Assembly (NCBI GenBank): GCA_009930355.1
Contig: RZYK01000002.1
Span: 1 to 44,128 of the forward strand
Direction of reading: 5' to 3'
Origin: Campylobacterota bacterium
Lineage (GTDB): Bacteria > Campylobacterota > Campylobacteria > Campylobacterales > Sulfurospirillaceae
Length of the DNA stretch: 44,128 bases
Numbering within the stretch: the stretch's first letter is position 1; each line of letters opens with the position of its first letter. The notes below the pieces were generated by a model. It worked only from the letters and a program-made list of their open reading frames with translations. It did no database searches and was not told the DNA's origin. Positions 29,261 to 39,690 of the stretch are shown in pieces. The translations under genes and the position numbers were made by a program.

Positions 29261-31051
29261 GTGGATAAAACATACCAAATTCTCCACAGTGTCTTTGGAC
29301 ACCATGCCTTTCGTGCCAATCAAGAAGAAGCGGTCAATGCGATTTTAGCGCAGAAAGATTTGATGATGATTTTACCCACGGGGGCTGGAAAGTCACTGTG
29401 TTATCAGCTCCCCTCTTTGGTGATGGAGGGGATGAGCGTGGTCATTTCACCTCTGTTAGCGCTCATGCACGACCAAATCACCGCACTCTCTGCCTTTGGC
29501 ATTAAAGCGGCGATGATTTCCTCCATGCAATCTCCTTCTGAAATACAAGAGAGTATGCAAGCGTGTCGTAATGGCGAGATTAAACTGCTTTACGTTGCGC
29601 CCGAACGTCTTAAAGGTGAGTCGTTTTTACACTTTTTACAAACCCTTTGCCTCAACTTTTTTGTGATTGATGAAGCACACTGTGTGAGCGAGTGGGGGCA
29701 TGAATTTAGGGAAGATTACCGCCAACTTTTTCGCCTGAAGCACTACTTCCCCCAAACACCCATTGCCGCATTTACAGCCACAGCGACGAAGGTTGTTGAA
29801 CATGACATCTTACATCAGCTCAATCTCTCACATCCCTTAATCATTCGAGCCAAAGTTGAGCGTGACAATCTAAACATCAAAGCGGACTATCGCAATGCCA
29901 ACGGACGTGAGCAACTTTTGAGTTTTTTAAGTGCGTTTCAAAATGAGAGTGGGATTGTGTATACGCTCACACGCAAAGAGACGGAGAGTTTGGCGCTCTT
30001 TTTGGAGGGCTACAAAATCCGTGCACGCTCGTATCATGCAGGACTTTCTACTGAGGAGAAAAACGAAACGTACCGTGCCTTTTTGAACGATGAAATCGAC
30101 GTAGTAGTCGCCACCGTTGCCTTTGGTATGGGGATTGATAAGAGCAATATTCGCTTTGTGGCGCACATGTCATTGCCCAAAACTATCGAGAACTATTACC
30201 AAGAAATAGGGCGTGCAGGGCGAGATGGGCTGAGTGCCTCAACCTTGCTTCTTTTTTCCACGTCGGACATTGTGGAGCACAAACGCCGCATCAGCGAACA
30301 GCCTGCCTCAGAGTACCAAAAAGTAGCCTATGAAAAGCTAGACGCCATGGCAAAATTTGCCTCTTCTCAGCTGTGCCGTCATCAACAAATAGCGACCTAT
30401 TTTGACGATGCCATTCTTACATGTAACACCCGTTGCGATAACTGTGTGGAGGGTGAAAAGCAGAGTATTGACATCTCTCATGAAGCACTCAAATTGTTAT
30501 CGAGTGTCTACCGCACAGGGCAACGCTTTGGACTGCAATATGTCATTGATGTCTTAATGGGTGCAAACAATGAAAAAATAGCGCAAAACGCGCATCAAAG
30601 TCTCTCGGTTTATGGCATTGGAAAGGATAAAAGCAAAGCGAAGTGGCTGAGTATTGGCGATAGACTTTTGGAGCTTGAGGCGTTAAACGTGGGCGAATAC
30701 CGTGTGGTGAGTCTCAGTGAATACGGAGCGCAGATTATCAAAGAGCGTTTAGCGGTGAGTATTCATGCGAAGCGTTTAGAAGAGCGTAAAAAAGTCTCTA
30801 AAAAAGCGACGAAAGTGCTTACAGGAGCGTTTGAACTCTCTACATTTGAGCGCTTACGCACCCTTCGCTTAGAAATTGCCAAAGAAAATGGCATTCCACC
30901 GTATGTGGTTTTTAGTGACAAAACGCTCAAAGAGATGGCAGAAAAATTGCCGCATGATAAAGAAGCGATGTTGGAGGTGAGTGGCGTGGGTGAAGTGAAG
31001 TTTGAGCGCTACGGTGAGGCATTTTTAGCTTTATGTGCCAAACAAAGCTAA
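29261..31051 (+). CDS. recQ: ATP-dependent DNA helicase RecQ
   Basis: 596 aa, LPTGAGKSLCYQLP, DEAHCVSEWGHEFREDYRQL, Zn-binding and HRDC regions. Confidence 0.93.
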   Translation: MDKTYQILHSVFGHHAFRANQEEAVNAILAQKDLMMILPTGAGKSLCYQLPSLVMEGMSVVISPLLALMHDQITALSAFGIKAAMISSMQSPSEIQESMQACRNGEIKLLYVAPERLKGESFLHFLQTLCLNFFVIDEAHCVSEWGHEFREDYRQLFRLKHYFPQTPIAAFTATATKVVEHDILHQLNLSHPLIIRAKVERDNLNIKADYRNANGREQLLSFLSAFQNESGIVYTLTRKETESLALFLEGYKIRARSYHAGLSTEEKNETYRAFLNDEIDVVVATVAFGMGIDKSNIRFVAHMSLPKTIENYYQEIGRAGRDGLSASTLLLFSTSDIVEHKRRISEQPASEYQKVAYEKLDAMAKFASSQLCRHQQIATYFDDAILTCNTRCDNCVEGEKQSIDISHEALKLLSSVYRTGQRFGLQYVIDVLMGANNEKIAQNAHQSLSVYGIGKDKSKAKWLSIGDRLLELEALNVGEYRVVSLSEYGAQIIKERLAVSIHAKRLEERKKVSKKATKVLTGAFELSTFERLRTLRLEIAKENGIPPYVVFSDKTLKEMAEKLPHDKEAMLEVSGVGEVKFERYGEAFLALCAKQS

Positions 31052-31101
31052 GCTTTACATGTAAAGAAAAATATGTATAATGTAGCCATTACATGTAAAG
31101 G

Positions 31102-31305
31102 ATGCTCATGAGCACAGGACAAAGCAGAAGCAATATTCACAAAGGCGTGAAAGTGCAGATTGTTTTAAAAGAAGACCAACGCAGTGGCAAGCTCACCGAA
31201 GGGATTGTGAAAGATATATTGACCAATTCGGCGAACCATCCGCATGGTATTAAGGTGCGACTTGAAAGCGGTGAAGTGGGGCGTGTGAAAGAGATTATTC
31301 TCTAG
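31102..31305 (+). CDS. YwbE family protein
   Basis: GQSRSNIHKGVKVQIVLKEDQRSGKLTEGIVKDILTNSANHPHGIKVRLESGEVGRVKEI; ATG at 31108 likely. Confidence 0.8.
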   Translation: MLMSTGQSRSNIHKGVKVQIVLKEDQRSGKLTEGIVKDILTNSANHPHGIKVRLESGEVGRVKEIIL

Positions 31306-31317
31306 GAGGAGGAAGGT

Positions 31318-31905
31318 ATGAGCGAATTTTTTGCAAGCGAAGCATTTAGTTTGTATGGGATTCCTTTACTCATTTGCCTTGCACGTATATTGGATGTGAG
31401 CATTGGTACACTTCGTATTATTTTTGTCTCAAAAGGACTTCGCCTTTGGGCGCCGATACTCGGTTTTTTTGAAGTGAGTATTTGGCTGATGGCCATTTCT
31501 AAAGTCATGGAAAATCTCACCAATCCGATTAATTATATTGCGTATGCTTTGGGATTTTCTTTGGGAAATTACATTGGGATGTACATTGAAAATCGTTTGG
31601 CACTCGGGATGGTGGTCATTCGGATTATTACCAAAAAAGATTCGCACGAGCTTGTTGCTGCATTGCGTTCCCTTCGTTACAGTGTCACTGTTGCCGATGC
31701 AGAGGGAAACAATGGTATGGTTAGTGTTATTTTTACCGTTATAAAACGCTCTGACATTGAACGGGTGCGCTCTTTAATTGGCAAGTACAATCCCCTAGCG
31801 GTCTATTCCATTGAAGATGTACGCCATGCCAGTGATCCTAGTTTTCCACTGGAAGAGAAAAAATACTCAATGGTCTCATCGCTTTTTAGAGGACATCGAA
31901 AGTAA
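31318..31905 (+). CDS. UPF0316/DUF2179-type membrane protein
   Basis: CLARILDVSIGTLRIIFVSKGLR, three TM segments plus DUF2179-like C-terminus. Confidence 0.75.
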   Translation: MSEFFASEAFSLYGIPLLICLARILDVSIGTLRIIFVSKGLRLWAPILGFFEVSIWLMAISKVMENLTNPINYIAYALGFSLGNYIGMYIENRLALGMVVIRIITKKDSHELVAALRSLRYSVTVADAEGNNGMVSVIFTVIKRSDIERVRSLIGKYNPLAVYSIEDVRHASDPSFPLEEKKYSMVSSLFRGHRK

Positions 31906-31909
31906 ACGC

Positions 31910-31921
31910 TTTACATGTAAA
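31910..31921. repeat. Representative copy of the iterated palindrome (16-bp perfect form GCTTTACATGTAAAGC at 31908-31923)
   Basis: Located between convergent genes. Full list of copies in findings. Confidence 0.95.
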
Positions 31922-31923
31922 GC

Positions 31924-32523
31924 TTAGAATGCTAAGAGCATCCATGCCAAAGAGAGCATCACTATGCCAATAAGCACATCTAAAATTTTCCATGCAAGAG
32001 GCTTTTTAAACAAGGGTGCCAAAAGTCTAGCACCATACCCTAAAGAAAAGAAAAATACAAATGATGATGTCATAGCCCCTAACCCAAACAGCGGTGCACC
32101 TTCTCCAAATTTGGTTGAAACAGAACCTAAAAGGATGACGGTATCGAGGTAAACATGCGGATTGAGCCATGTAAATGCAAGGGTTAAGAGTATGGTTTTA
32201 AAAAGTGTTGGCGGTGTGATACCCTCAGGTTTTAGCTCATGCGACATGCTCCACGCCGAGTAAAAACTCTTCAACCCATAGACAAACAAAAAAGCAAAAC
32301 CACCATACTTCGCAAACATTTGCAAAGAGGGAAATTGCTCCACCAAATACCCAAACCCCGAAACCCCCGCAAAAATGAGAATGGCATCGGAAAGGGCGCA
32401 GACAAAGCAGATGACAAACACATGCTCTTTTTTAATGCCTTGTTTGAGCACAAACGCATTCTGCGCCCCAATGGCTAAGATGAGAGAAATTCCAAGACTA
32501 AAACCTGAGAGAAATGCGTGCAT
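31924..32523 (-). CDS. LysE/ArgO family amino acid exporter
   Basis: SLILAIGAQNAFVLKQGIKKEHVF, LTLAFTWLNPHVYLDT. Confidence 0.9.
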   Translation of the reverse strand: MHAFLSGFSLGISLILAIGAQNAFVLKQGIKKEHVFVICFVCALSDAILIFAGVSGFGYLVEQFPSLQMFAKYGGFAFLFVYGLKSFYSAWSMSHELKPEGITPPTLFKTILLTLAFTWLNPHVYLDTVILLGSVSTKFGEGAPLFGLGAMTSSFVFFFSLGYGARLLAPLFKKPLAWKILDVLIGIVMLSLAWMLLAF

Positions 32524-32544
32524 AAGAACCTTTACATGTAAAGT

Positions 32545-32985
32545 TTATTTTAAATACTTTTGAATGATTTCAAGACTTTCTTCGAATCCCTCAGCTTTAC
32601 CACCAAAGTATTCATTTTGACCAAATTCTTCAATATCTGTGGATTCCCAAAGCTCTTCTTTCCAAAGATTTCTATACTTTTTAGCATTGTCTAAAAGTTC
32701 GTTTTCTATGGCGTTGCCAATGATTTTTTCAACAAATCCTTTAGACATCAGTTCTAGTGTTTCTACGTCTAAATTTCGAACATTTTCCCAAAGCTCAAAT
32801 GTGTCGTAATGGGTGTTTTCAACTAAATTTTCATAGTCATCTTTAGGAATAATTTCAACAAAATCATCATCCATAGAAGCATCACTGGCATAACCTTTGC
32901 ATACGAGCACAAAAGGAAAAGAAAACGTTGGATGGTCTAAAAGGTATTTGACAATCAGCAGTGCACGTTCACGAGAGATGGGCAT
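32545..32985 (-). CDS. Acidic hypothetical protein downstream of the DpnI homologue
   Basis: 146 aa, 3 bp after the DpnI-like gene. About 32 D/E vs about 15 K/R by hand count. Confidence 0.6.
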   Translation of the reverse strand: MPISRERALLIVKYLLDHPTFSFPFVLVCKGYASDASMDDDFVEIIPKDDYENLVENTHYDTFELWENVRNLDVETLELMSKGFVEKIIGNAIENELLDNAKKYRNLWKEELWESTDIEEFGQNEYFGGKAEGFEESLEIIQKYLK

Positions 32986-32988
32986 AGA

Positions 32989-33756
32989 TTATCCTAGTAA
33001 TTCATAATTGCCACGGGCTGTAAATTTTAAAAAACCTTTGTCTCTTAAAACTTGCAGTTGCTGTGAAATTTTGAATTCAATGTTATTGTTTTTTGGGTAT
33101 TTTGTTTGTAAATAAGGAATGAATGTCAGTAGTTCTTGCCTTGTAAATTGCTTTTTATTGAGCTTTTCGATGCACGTTATAATGTCAAGAATCCACCCTT
33201 TTTGCTCCCCATAAGATTCTTTTAAAAAGAGTGTTTTTGCCCATTTCTCTAAAATGGCATCTTTGCTTTGTATGGTTTGGTTCTGTATGTAAAAAATCTT
33301 TCCACTCTCTGGTAACGCATGAAGTAAAATGTTGCATCCAACCCAGCCCGCACGTTTTGCATTGGGGGATAGGGGTTTACGCTTTTCAATGATTTCAGGG
33401 GTAAAAAAATGTTTTGGCATCACCACAAAATTGTGAATTTGAAAGGTTTTAAGCGCATAGGTTAAAAAGAAAAAATTCGGGTTTTCTGAACTTTTAAGTC
33501 GTGTAATCATCGAATCATAAGCGCCATCGGTCACTTTTTTACCCAAAGAGCCTTTTTTGCTTTTTAACTCAAATTGTTCTTTACATGTAAGACAATAAAA
33601 ATCAGCCACAGGGCGATTGTTTTCATAGGATTGAATTGTAGTGCCACAATTTGGACAAAAAATATTTTTTTCGACCCAATTTTCAGTGAGGATACGAGCA
33701 ATTTGGGAAGCGTTTGTATAGTTTTGAATAAGGGATATATCACATTGCAGATTCAT
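32989..33756 (-). CDS. DpnI-like methyl-directed type II restriction endonuclease
   Basis: 255 aa, SQIARILTENWV, CPNCG...NNRPVADFYCLTC...FELKSKKG, NPNFFFLTY, PLSPNAKRAGWVGCNI and C-terminal QQLQVLRDKGFLKFTARGNY match recalled DpnI throughout. Confidence 0.93.
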   Translation of the reverse strand: MNLQCDISLIQNYTNASQIARILTENWVEKNIFCPNCGTTIQSYENNRPVADFYCLTCKEQFELKSKKGSLGKKVTDGAYDSMITRLKSSENPNFFFLTYALKTFQIHNFVVMPKHFFTPEIIEKRKPLSPNAKRAGWVGCNILLHALPESGKIFYIQNQTIQSKDAILEKWAKTLFLKESYGEQKGWILDIITCIEKLNKKQFTRQELLTFIPYLQTKYPKNNNIEFKISQQLQVLRDKGFLKFTARGNYELLG

Positions 33757-33820
33757 ATGTTATTTTTACCTTTGAAGGTCTTGCTAAAAAAGCCAATCTT
33801 ATCAAAGTGACTTTGTTTTT

Positions 33821-34363
33821 CTACTTAAAATTTTGCCTCCACGCCCAAACTCTCTCCCCTAAAAGCACAACACCCACAGCGACGATGCCATACTCAAATA
33901 CTCCAGCCACTTTTTGTGCCCAGAAGCTATGAAGCAAAGCGAGGAGGAGAGCGATGTAAACGGCTTTGTGGTATTTTGAAAAGCGAGCGAAGTGTTTTTT
34001 TGTGGAGGTGAGAGCCATAAAAAGCACGATAGCAAAAGCCATCAATCCTATGTAAATAAAGGGCTTTTTGAGGCTTTTTTCAACGATGGTGAGGAAGTCA
34101 AATTCGCTATCAAAAACAACAAACACACTTACATGTAAGAGTATGTAGACAAAGCTTAACAGTCCGATGGTTTTGCGGTAGCGGAGGAAGTTTTGCCCAC
34201 AGACTCTTTTACATGTAGAAGGTACGAGTGAAAGTAAAAGCAACGTTATCGCCCCAACGCCCGTATAAGAATAGAGCATTTTGATGGGGTCGATGGCGTT
34301 GTCTAGTTGGTAATAGGCAACGCCTAAGGGAATCAGTGCAATGAAAATGAGCAAGCCCTTCAA
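33821..34363 (-). CDS. msrQ: MsrQ heme-binding membrane subunit
   Basis: 180 aa, TM-rich with His residues, adjacent to msrP. Confidence 0.88.
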   Translation of the reverse strand: MKGLLIFIALIPLGVAYYQLDNAIDPIKMLYSYTGVGAITLLLLSLVPSTCKRVCGQNFLRYRKTIGLLSFVYILLHVSVFVVFDSEFDFLTIVEKSLKKPFIYIGLMAFAIVLFMALTSTKKHFARFSKYHKAVYIALLLALLHSFWAQKVAGVFEYGIVAVGVVLLGERVWAWRQNFK

Positions 34364-35277
34364 AAGAATTTCCTCAAATCCATCCCTGCGTAGAGATGCC
34401 CCACCTCTTTTTCGTAGCCATTAAACATCAAGGTTTCTTGTTTGGAAAGCTTACCCAAAACTCGCTCTTTGGCTTGCGTCCATCGTGGATGGTCTACTTT
34501 GGGGTTGACATTGGCGTAAAAACCGTACTCTTTGGGGTCTTGTACTTGCCATGTGTTGAGCGGTTCAGTTTCCACGCATTCAATAAGGTCAAGCGACTTG
34601 ATGGATTTAAAGCCGTATTTCCACGGTACAACGAGACGGATGGGTGCGCCATTTTGTGGAAGGAGACGTTTACCATACATCCCAACAGCGATAAAGGTAA
34701 GTGGATGGCGTGCCTCATCCATACGCAAACCCTCAATATAAGGGTGTTTAATGGAGGCAAAAAGCCCTTTGGCTTGGTCTGGGAACATGGCGGGTTCATG
34801 GCGCGTGGTGAACTTAACATATTTGGCTTTTGAATTTGGCTCTAAATAATCCAGCAATTTATACAGCGGAAAACCAATCCACGGAACGACCATCGACCAG
34901 CCCTCAACACAGCGAAAACGATAAATCCGCTCTTCAAGTCCAAATTTAGCGATAAGGTCATCCACTTCTAACATCTGCTCCGTTTTGAGCTCTCCAAAAA
35001 ATCCGACATTCCACGGAGTGGTTTTCATCTTTTGGGAAAGTTTAACAGGGGCAGTTTTGTCGGTGGAAAACTCATAAAAATTGACGTAGTTTGTGGCTTG
35101 TTCTTCCGTGTTGAGGGTTAGTTTTAAAGGATTGGAGTCTGGAGTATATTTGAGGCTCAAATCTTTAGGCAAATCGGCGAGTAATTGTGAAATAGCACTA
35201 CTACTTACCAGTGCGCCTGCACCTAATTTTAAAAAATGACGGCGTGCCTCAAAGAGCACTTCAGGGGTAATGTACAT
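34360..35277 (-). CDS. msrP: MsrP protein-methionine-sulfoxide reductase catalytic subunit
   Basis: 305 aa, Tat-like [26 protein letters not shown], molybdopterin-binding pattern. Confidence 0.92.
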   Translation of the reverse strand: MYITPEVLFEARRHFLKLGAGALVSSSAISQLLADLPKDLSLKYTPDSNPLKLTLNTEEQATNYVNFYEFSTDKTAPVKLSQKMKTTPWNVGFFGELKTEQMLEVDDLIAKFGLEERIYRFRCVEGWSMVVPWIGFPLYKLLDYLEPNSKAKYVKFTTRHEPAMFPDQAKGLFASIKHPYIEGLRMDEARHPLTFIAVGMYGKRLLPQNGAPIRLVVPWKYGFKSIKSLDLIECVETEPLNTWQVQDPKEYGFYANVNPKVDHPRWTQAKERVLGKLSKQETLMFNGYEKEVGHLYAGMDLRKFF

Positions 35278-35338
35278 ATGCCGCTCCTTTGTAAAGTTGG
35301 TTTATTGTAACACAAAAGTCACAACAAACCATTAACCT

Positions 35339-36604
35339 TTACATGTAAAGCGTTGCGAGGCTTAAGAGAACGAGTAAAAGAATGGGTGGGGTGACAATGA
35401 GTCCAAATTTTGAGTAGTCCCAAAAGCTGATTTTTACCCCTTTGTTCGCCATAACATGCAACCACAGAAGCGTGGCGAGTGAACCAAATGGGGTCATTTT
35501 TGGCCCTAAATTGCACCCAATGATATTGGCATAGGCAAGGGCATTATTGGGGATGTCATGCAAGGCTATATCCATAATCATGACGGTGGGCATATTGTTC
35601 ATAATCGCACTCAAAAAAGCTGCGATAAAACCCGTGCCTACAATGGCAATGGTATCCCCTTGAGCGTTGAGCTGTGTTAAGATGGTACTCAAATAATCCG
35701 TCAGTCCAGCGTTTTTCAACCCATACACCACAATGTAAAGCCCAATACTAAACCACACCACTTGCCACGGAGCGGTTTTAATGATATGCCACGGCTGTGC
35801 GGCGTTAAAAAAAGTTGCAATGGCTAGAAAAATAAGCGCCCCACCTAGGGCGATAAAGCTTATGGGCACATGGTAGAGTTCACCCACAAAGTAGCTTGCC
35901 ATCAGTCCTACGATAAAGAACCAACTGAGGTAAAAAAGGGGTTTGCTTTTTAAGACATCATCGGGATTTTTAAGAAGCTCAGTGTTTACATGTAAAGGAA
36001 TATCTTTGCGTAAAAAAAGCCATAAAATGCCGATAGATACGATGGTACTAACAATGTAAGGTGTGAACATCACACTCAAATACGTCGCAAAACCAATGTT
36101 AAAATAGTTGGCGGTGACGATGTTCGTAAGGTTGGAAAAGACAAACGGAAGCGAGGCTGAGTCTGAGATAAAACCTCCTGCGAGCAAAAAGGCGACAATG
36201 GTCTTAGCATCCAGCTTTAAAATGCGCATTTTAGCCAGTAAAATGGGGGTTAAAATGAGCACCGCACCATCATTGGCAAAGAGTGCAGAGATGAGCGAAC
36301 CTAAAAGCAATGAATAGACAAACATCAAATGCCCATTGCCATGGGAAAGCTTTGCCATTTTAATGGCACACCACTCAAAAAAGCCTATTTCATCAAGAAC
36401 CAAAGAGAGGATAATAATGCCAATAAACGCTAACGTCGCATCCCAAACAATCTCTGTGACTTTTAAAACATCCTCAAAACTGACCACGCCTAAAAGCAGG
36501 GCACACACCGCACCTATGATGGCAGACGTGCCAATTTTAAGCCCACGAGGTTGAATAATCACCAGCAAAAGCGTGGCTAAAAAGAGAGAAAACGCAAGAA
36601 TCAT
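35339..36604 (-). CDS. arsB: ArsB arsenite efflux permease
   Basis: 421 aa, FANDGAVLILTPI, NNMPTVMI, next to ArsR. Confidence 0.9.
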   Translation of the reverse strand: MILAFSLFLATLLLVIIQPRGLKIGTSAIIGAVCALLLGVVSFEDVLKVTEIVWDATLAFIGIIILSLVLDEIGFFEWCAIKMAKLSHGNGHLMFVYSLLLGSLISALFANDGAVLILTPILLAKMRILKLDAKTIVAFLLAGGFISDSASLPFVFSNLTNIVTANYFNIGFATYLSVMFTPYIVSTIVSIGILWLFLRKDIPLHVNTELLKNPDDVLKSKPLFYLSWFFIVGLMASYFVGELYHVPISFIALGGALIFLAIATFFNAAQPWHIIKTAPWQVVWFSIGLYIVVYGLKNAGLTDYLSTILTQLNAQGDTIAIVGTGFIAAFLSAIMNNMPTVMIMDIALHDIPNNALAYANIIGCNLGPKMTPFGSLATLLWLHVMANKGVKISFWDYSKFGLIVTPPILLLVLLSLATLYM

Positions 36605-36915
36605 AAGTTTTCCTTACAGCCCATAGGTTTTAAGGGCAAGGGAATATCAAGATAGCTCATTTCTTCTAAACAGGCTAAACGAAAGGTATCCAATGGGCTT
36701 CGGATGGTGTAGTACGCCCATTTTCCTCGTCTATCGACCCGTAAAAAACCTGCATCTTTGAGGATTTTGAGATGGCGGGAAATGCGAGATTGGATCATGC
36801 AAAAGGCTCCTTCTATCTCACAGACACACACTTCGCCGTTGAGCTGAATAAAACGAAGAATTTGCAGACGCGTGGTATCGTTGAGCGCACCAATCGTTTG
36901 TAAAAAAATATCCAT
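36601..36915 (-). CDS. arsR: ArsR/SmtB family regulator
   Basis: Likely start MDIFLQTIGALNDTTRLQILRFI at 36915; CVCEIEG, QSRISRHLKILKDAGFL. Confidence 0.88.
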   Translation of the reverse strand: MDIFLQTIGALNDTTRLQILRFIQLNGEVCVCEIEGAFCMIQSRISRHLKILKDAGFLRVDRRGKWAYYTIRSPLDTFRLACLEEMSYLDIPLPLKPMGCKENL

Positions 36916-36955
36916 GCGTTCTCCTTGAATTTTATCGGGAGTATAGCACAAACTC

Positions 36956-36987
36956 TTTTTCATATCAAGATATGTTGATATGAAAAA
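36956..36987. promoter_or_regulatory. Candidate ArsR operator
   Basis: TTTTTCATATCAA-gatatg-TTGATATGAAAAA, perfect 13-bp inverted repeat between divergent arsR and the ABC ATPase gene. Confidence 0.75.
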
Positions 36988-37025
36988 GAGGAGAGTGGAC
37001 ATGCTATACTTTTGCAAAGGAGTGC

Positions 37026-37820
37026 GTGATGAACATTGTTAATTTTGAGCATATTTGTGTGGCGTACGAAGATAAAAACGTCTTGCACGACATCAGTTTA
37101 AAGATAGAAGAGGGCGAACACACGGCGATTTTAGGGGCTAATGGTTCTGGAAAATCCACTCTTTTAAAACTCTTCTCCAATGATATTTACCCTCGTTACA
37201 GCGATATGATGAAAAAAGAGGTGTTTGGCAAAAGCGTTTGGGATATTTGGGAGCTGAAAAAACATTTAGGCATTATTACCAACGATTTGCACTACCAATT
37301 TAGCGAGCGCTCCCCCGATTTAAGTGGGTTTGAGGTTGTACTCTCAGGTTTTTTTAGCAGTTTTCATCTCTACGAGCACCAAGGTTTTTCGCCTTTACAT
37401 GTAAAGAAAGCAGAAGAGGTTTTAGCCTCTTTGGAGATTTCGCATTTAAGAGACAAACGTATCTCCAGCATGAGCACAGGAGAGCTTAGGCGCTGCATCA
37501 TCGCACGCTCTTTAGTCCATGAACCAAAAGCCATGATACTCGATGAGCCCACCGTAGGACTGGATATCAAAGCGCAAATGGAATTTTTAGCCTTGCTTCA
37601 AAACCTTGCCAAAGAGCGTACCATCATCTTAGTCACGCACCATTTGGAGGAGATATTTGCATCCATTTCGCAAGTGGTGCTCATCAAAGAGGGGCGCATT
37701 GTCGCCCACGGTAAAAAAGAGGACGTCTTAAGCGATGAAAATCTCTCCAAAACCTTTGGTGTCTCTTTACATGTAAGGTGTGAAAACGAGCGATATTTTA
37801 TACAAGGGATTAGCAATTAA
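37026..37820 (+). CDS. ABC transporter ATP-binding protein (COG1119/ModF-like)
   Basis: 264 aa, LGANGSGKST, SSMSTGELRR, LDEPTVGLD. Confidence 0.85.
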   Translation: MMNIVNFEHICVAYEDKNVLHDISLKIEEGEHTAILGANGSGKSTLLKLFSNDIYPRYSDMMKKEVFGKSVWDIWELKKHLGIITNDLHYQFSERSPDLSGFEVVLSGFFSSFHLYEHQGFSPLHVKKAEEVLASLEISHLRDKRISSMSTGELRRCIIARSLVHEPKAMILDEPTVGLDIKAQMEFLALLQNLAKERTIILVTHHLEEIFASISQVVLIKEGRIVAHGKKEDVLSDENLSKTFGVSLHVRCENERYFIQGISN

Positions 37821-37886
37821 ACTTTTTCACAACCCCATTTCGATAAAATCCTCTCCATAAATCTAAGAACGGCACGAAGGATAATC

Positions 37887-38375
37887 ATGAGTACGATTAG
37901 TGGAAAAGTGTGGTGTTTTGGCGACAACATCGACACAGACTTAATCATTGCGGCACGTTATTTAAACACGTCTGACCCCAAAGAGTTGGCAAAGCATGTC
38001 ATGGAAGATGCAGACCCTGAGTTTGTGAGCAAAGTTAAGGCGGGCGATATTATCGTTGCGGGGGAGAATTTTGGCTGTGGTAGTAGCCGTGAACACGCTC
38101 CTATTGCGCTTAAAGCTGCGGGTGTAAGTGCGGTAGTGGCAAAAAGTTTTGCACGTATTTTTTACCGTAATGCGTTTAATACAGGACTTCCTATTTTTGA
38201 GCTTTCTAATACAGAGGCGATTCACGAGGGTGAGAGCATTGCGATTTCCATGGAGAGTGGTGAGATAACGCATGGCTCAAAAACCTACAAATTTACCCCC
38301 ATTCCTCCTTTTATGCAAGAGCTTTTAGATGCAGGTGGGTTGATGAATTATGCACAAAAAGAGATGAAAAAATGA
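37887..38375 (+). CDS. leuD: 3-isopropylmalate dehydratase small subunit
   Basis: 162 aa, [26 protein letters not shown]. Confidence 0.95.
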   Translation: MSTISGKVWCFGDNIDTDLIIAARYLNTSDPKELAKHVMEDADPEFVSKVKAGDIIVAGENFGCGSSREHAPIALKAAGVSAVVAKSFARIFYRNAFNTGLPIFELSNTEAIHEGESIAISMESGEITHGSKTYKFTPIPPFMQELLDAGGLMNYAQKEMKK

Positions 38376-39445
38376 AAAAAATCTATAACATAGCGGTGAT
38401 TCGTGGTGATGGCATTGGCCCTGAAATTGTCGATGAAGCCATTAAAGTATTGGACAGTGTGTGCGCAAAAGAGGATTTTGAACTGCGTTATGAAGACTAC
38501 CTGATGGGTGGCGTGGCGTATGATTTTAAAGGCACACCGCTTCCTGATGAGACCATTGAGGGGTGTTTAAAAAGTGATGCAGTTTTATTTGGTGCGATTG
38601 GTGGGCAAAAGTGGGATACTTTGCCTCGTGAATTTCGTCCAGAAACGGGTCTTTTAAAACTTCGCAAATCCTTAGGTCTTTTTGCCAATCTTCGCCCTAC
38701 ATCGGTGTTTGATGAGCTTTTGGATGCGAGTACACTCAAGCCTGAAGTGTTAAAAGGCGTTGATTTGTTCGTGGTGCGAGAACTTACAGGAGGGATTTAT
38801 TTTGGTGAACCTAGAGCCAATGATGGCTTTACGGGCTATAACACCATGATTTACACCAAGCCTGAGATTGAGCGCATCGCACATGTGGCGTTTGAATCGG
38901 CAATGAAACGCCGCAAAGAGGTCTGTTCTGTCGATAAAGCCAATGTTTTAGAAGTGAGCCAACTCTGGAGAGACACCGTTAATGAAGTGGCAAAAGAGTA
39001 TCCCGAAGTAACACTTTCACACATGTATGTAGACAATGCGGCGATGCAGTTGGTACGCAACCCACGCCAATTTGACGTGATTTTAACGGGCAATATTTTT
39101 GGGGATATTTTAAGCGATGAAGCGAGTATGATCAGCGGTTCTATCGGATTGTTACCTTCAGCGTCCATTGGTGGTAAAGTAGGTTTGTTTGAGCCAATTC
39201 ATGGCTCAGCGCCTGACATTGCAGGACAGGGCATTGCCAATCCTTTGGCTACCATTTTAAGTGCTTCGATGATGCTTCGTTTTGCCTTAGGTGAAATTAA
39301 AGCCGCCGATAGAATTGAGAGTGCGATTAAAAAAGTGCTTCAAGATGGGTATCGCACAAAAGATTTGGCAAATTATGGTGCTAAAGAGGTGTGCTCAACC
39401 ACGCAAATGGGCTCCATTATCGCAGATTATGTTAATAAACTATGA
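38372..39445 (+). CDS. leuB: 3-isopropylmalate dehydrogenase
   Basis: 357 aa, [40 protein letters not shown]. Confidence 0.97.
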   Translation: MKKIYNIAVIRGDGIGPEIVDEAIKVLDSVCAKEDFELRYEDYLMGGVAYDFKGTPLPDETIEGCLKSDAVLFGAIGGQKWDTLPREFRPETGLLKLRKSLGLFANLRPTSVFDELLDASTLKPEVLKGVDLFVVRELTGGIYFGEPRANDGFTGYNTMIYTKPEIERIAHVAFESAMKRRKEVCSVDKANVLEVSQLWRDTVNEVAKEYPEVTLSHMYVDNAAMQLVRNPRQFDVILTGNIFGDILSDEASMISGSIGLLPSASIGGKVGLFEPIHGSAPDIAGQGIANPLATILSASMMLRFALGEIKAADRIESAIKKVLQDGYRTKDLANYGAKEVCSTTQMGSIIADYVNKL

Positions 39446-39690
39446 AAACACTCACCCTCGCATCAATTTATGAACTTCAAGGTCTCAAAAGTGAGGCATT
39501 GGAGATTTATAAAGAGTTATTAATGGCAAATCCCGATAATAAAGAGGCGAAAATTGCGATTAAGCGTCTCTCAGGGATTCGCAAAAAATACCTCGGTGTT
39601 GATGAAGAGATGAAAAAATTTTTTTTAACGATGAATTCCGAAGTGGAATTTTTAGAATTTGAAAGGTGGTTGGTAAAGCTATGGAATTAA
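39442..39690 (+). CDS. Hypothetical TPR-like protein
   Basis: 82 aa, [31 protein letters not shown]. Confidence 0.55.
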   Translation: MKTLTLASIYELQGLKSEALEIYKELLMANPDNKEAKIAIKRLSGIRKKYLGVDEEMKKFFLTMNSEVEFLEFERWLVKLWN

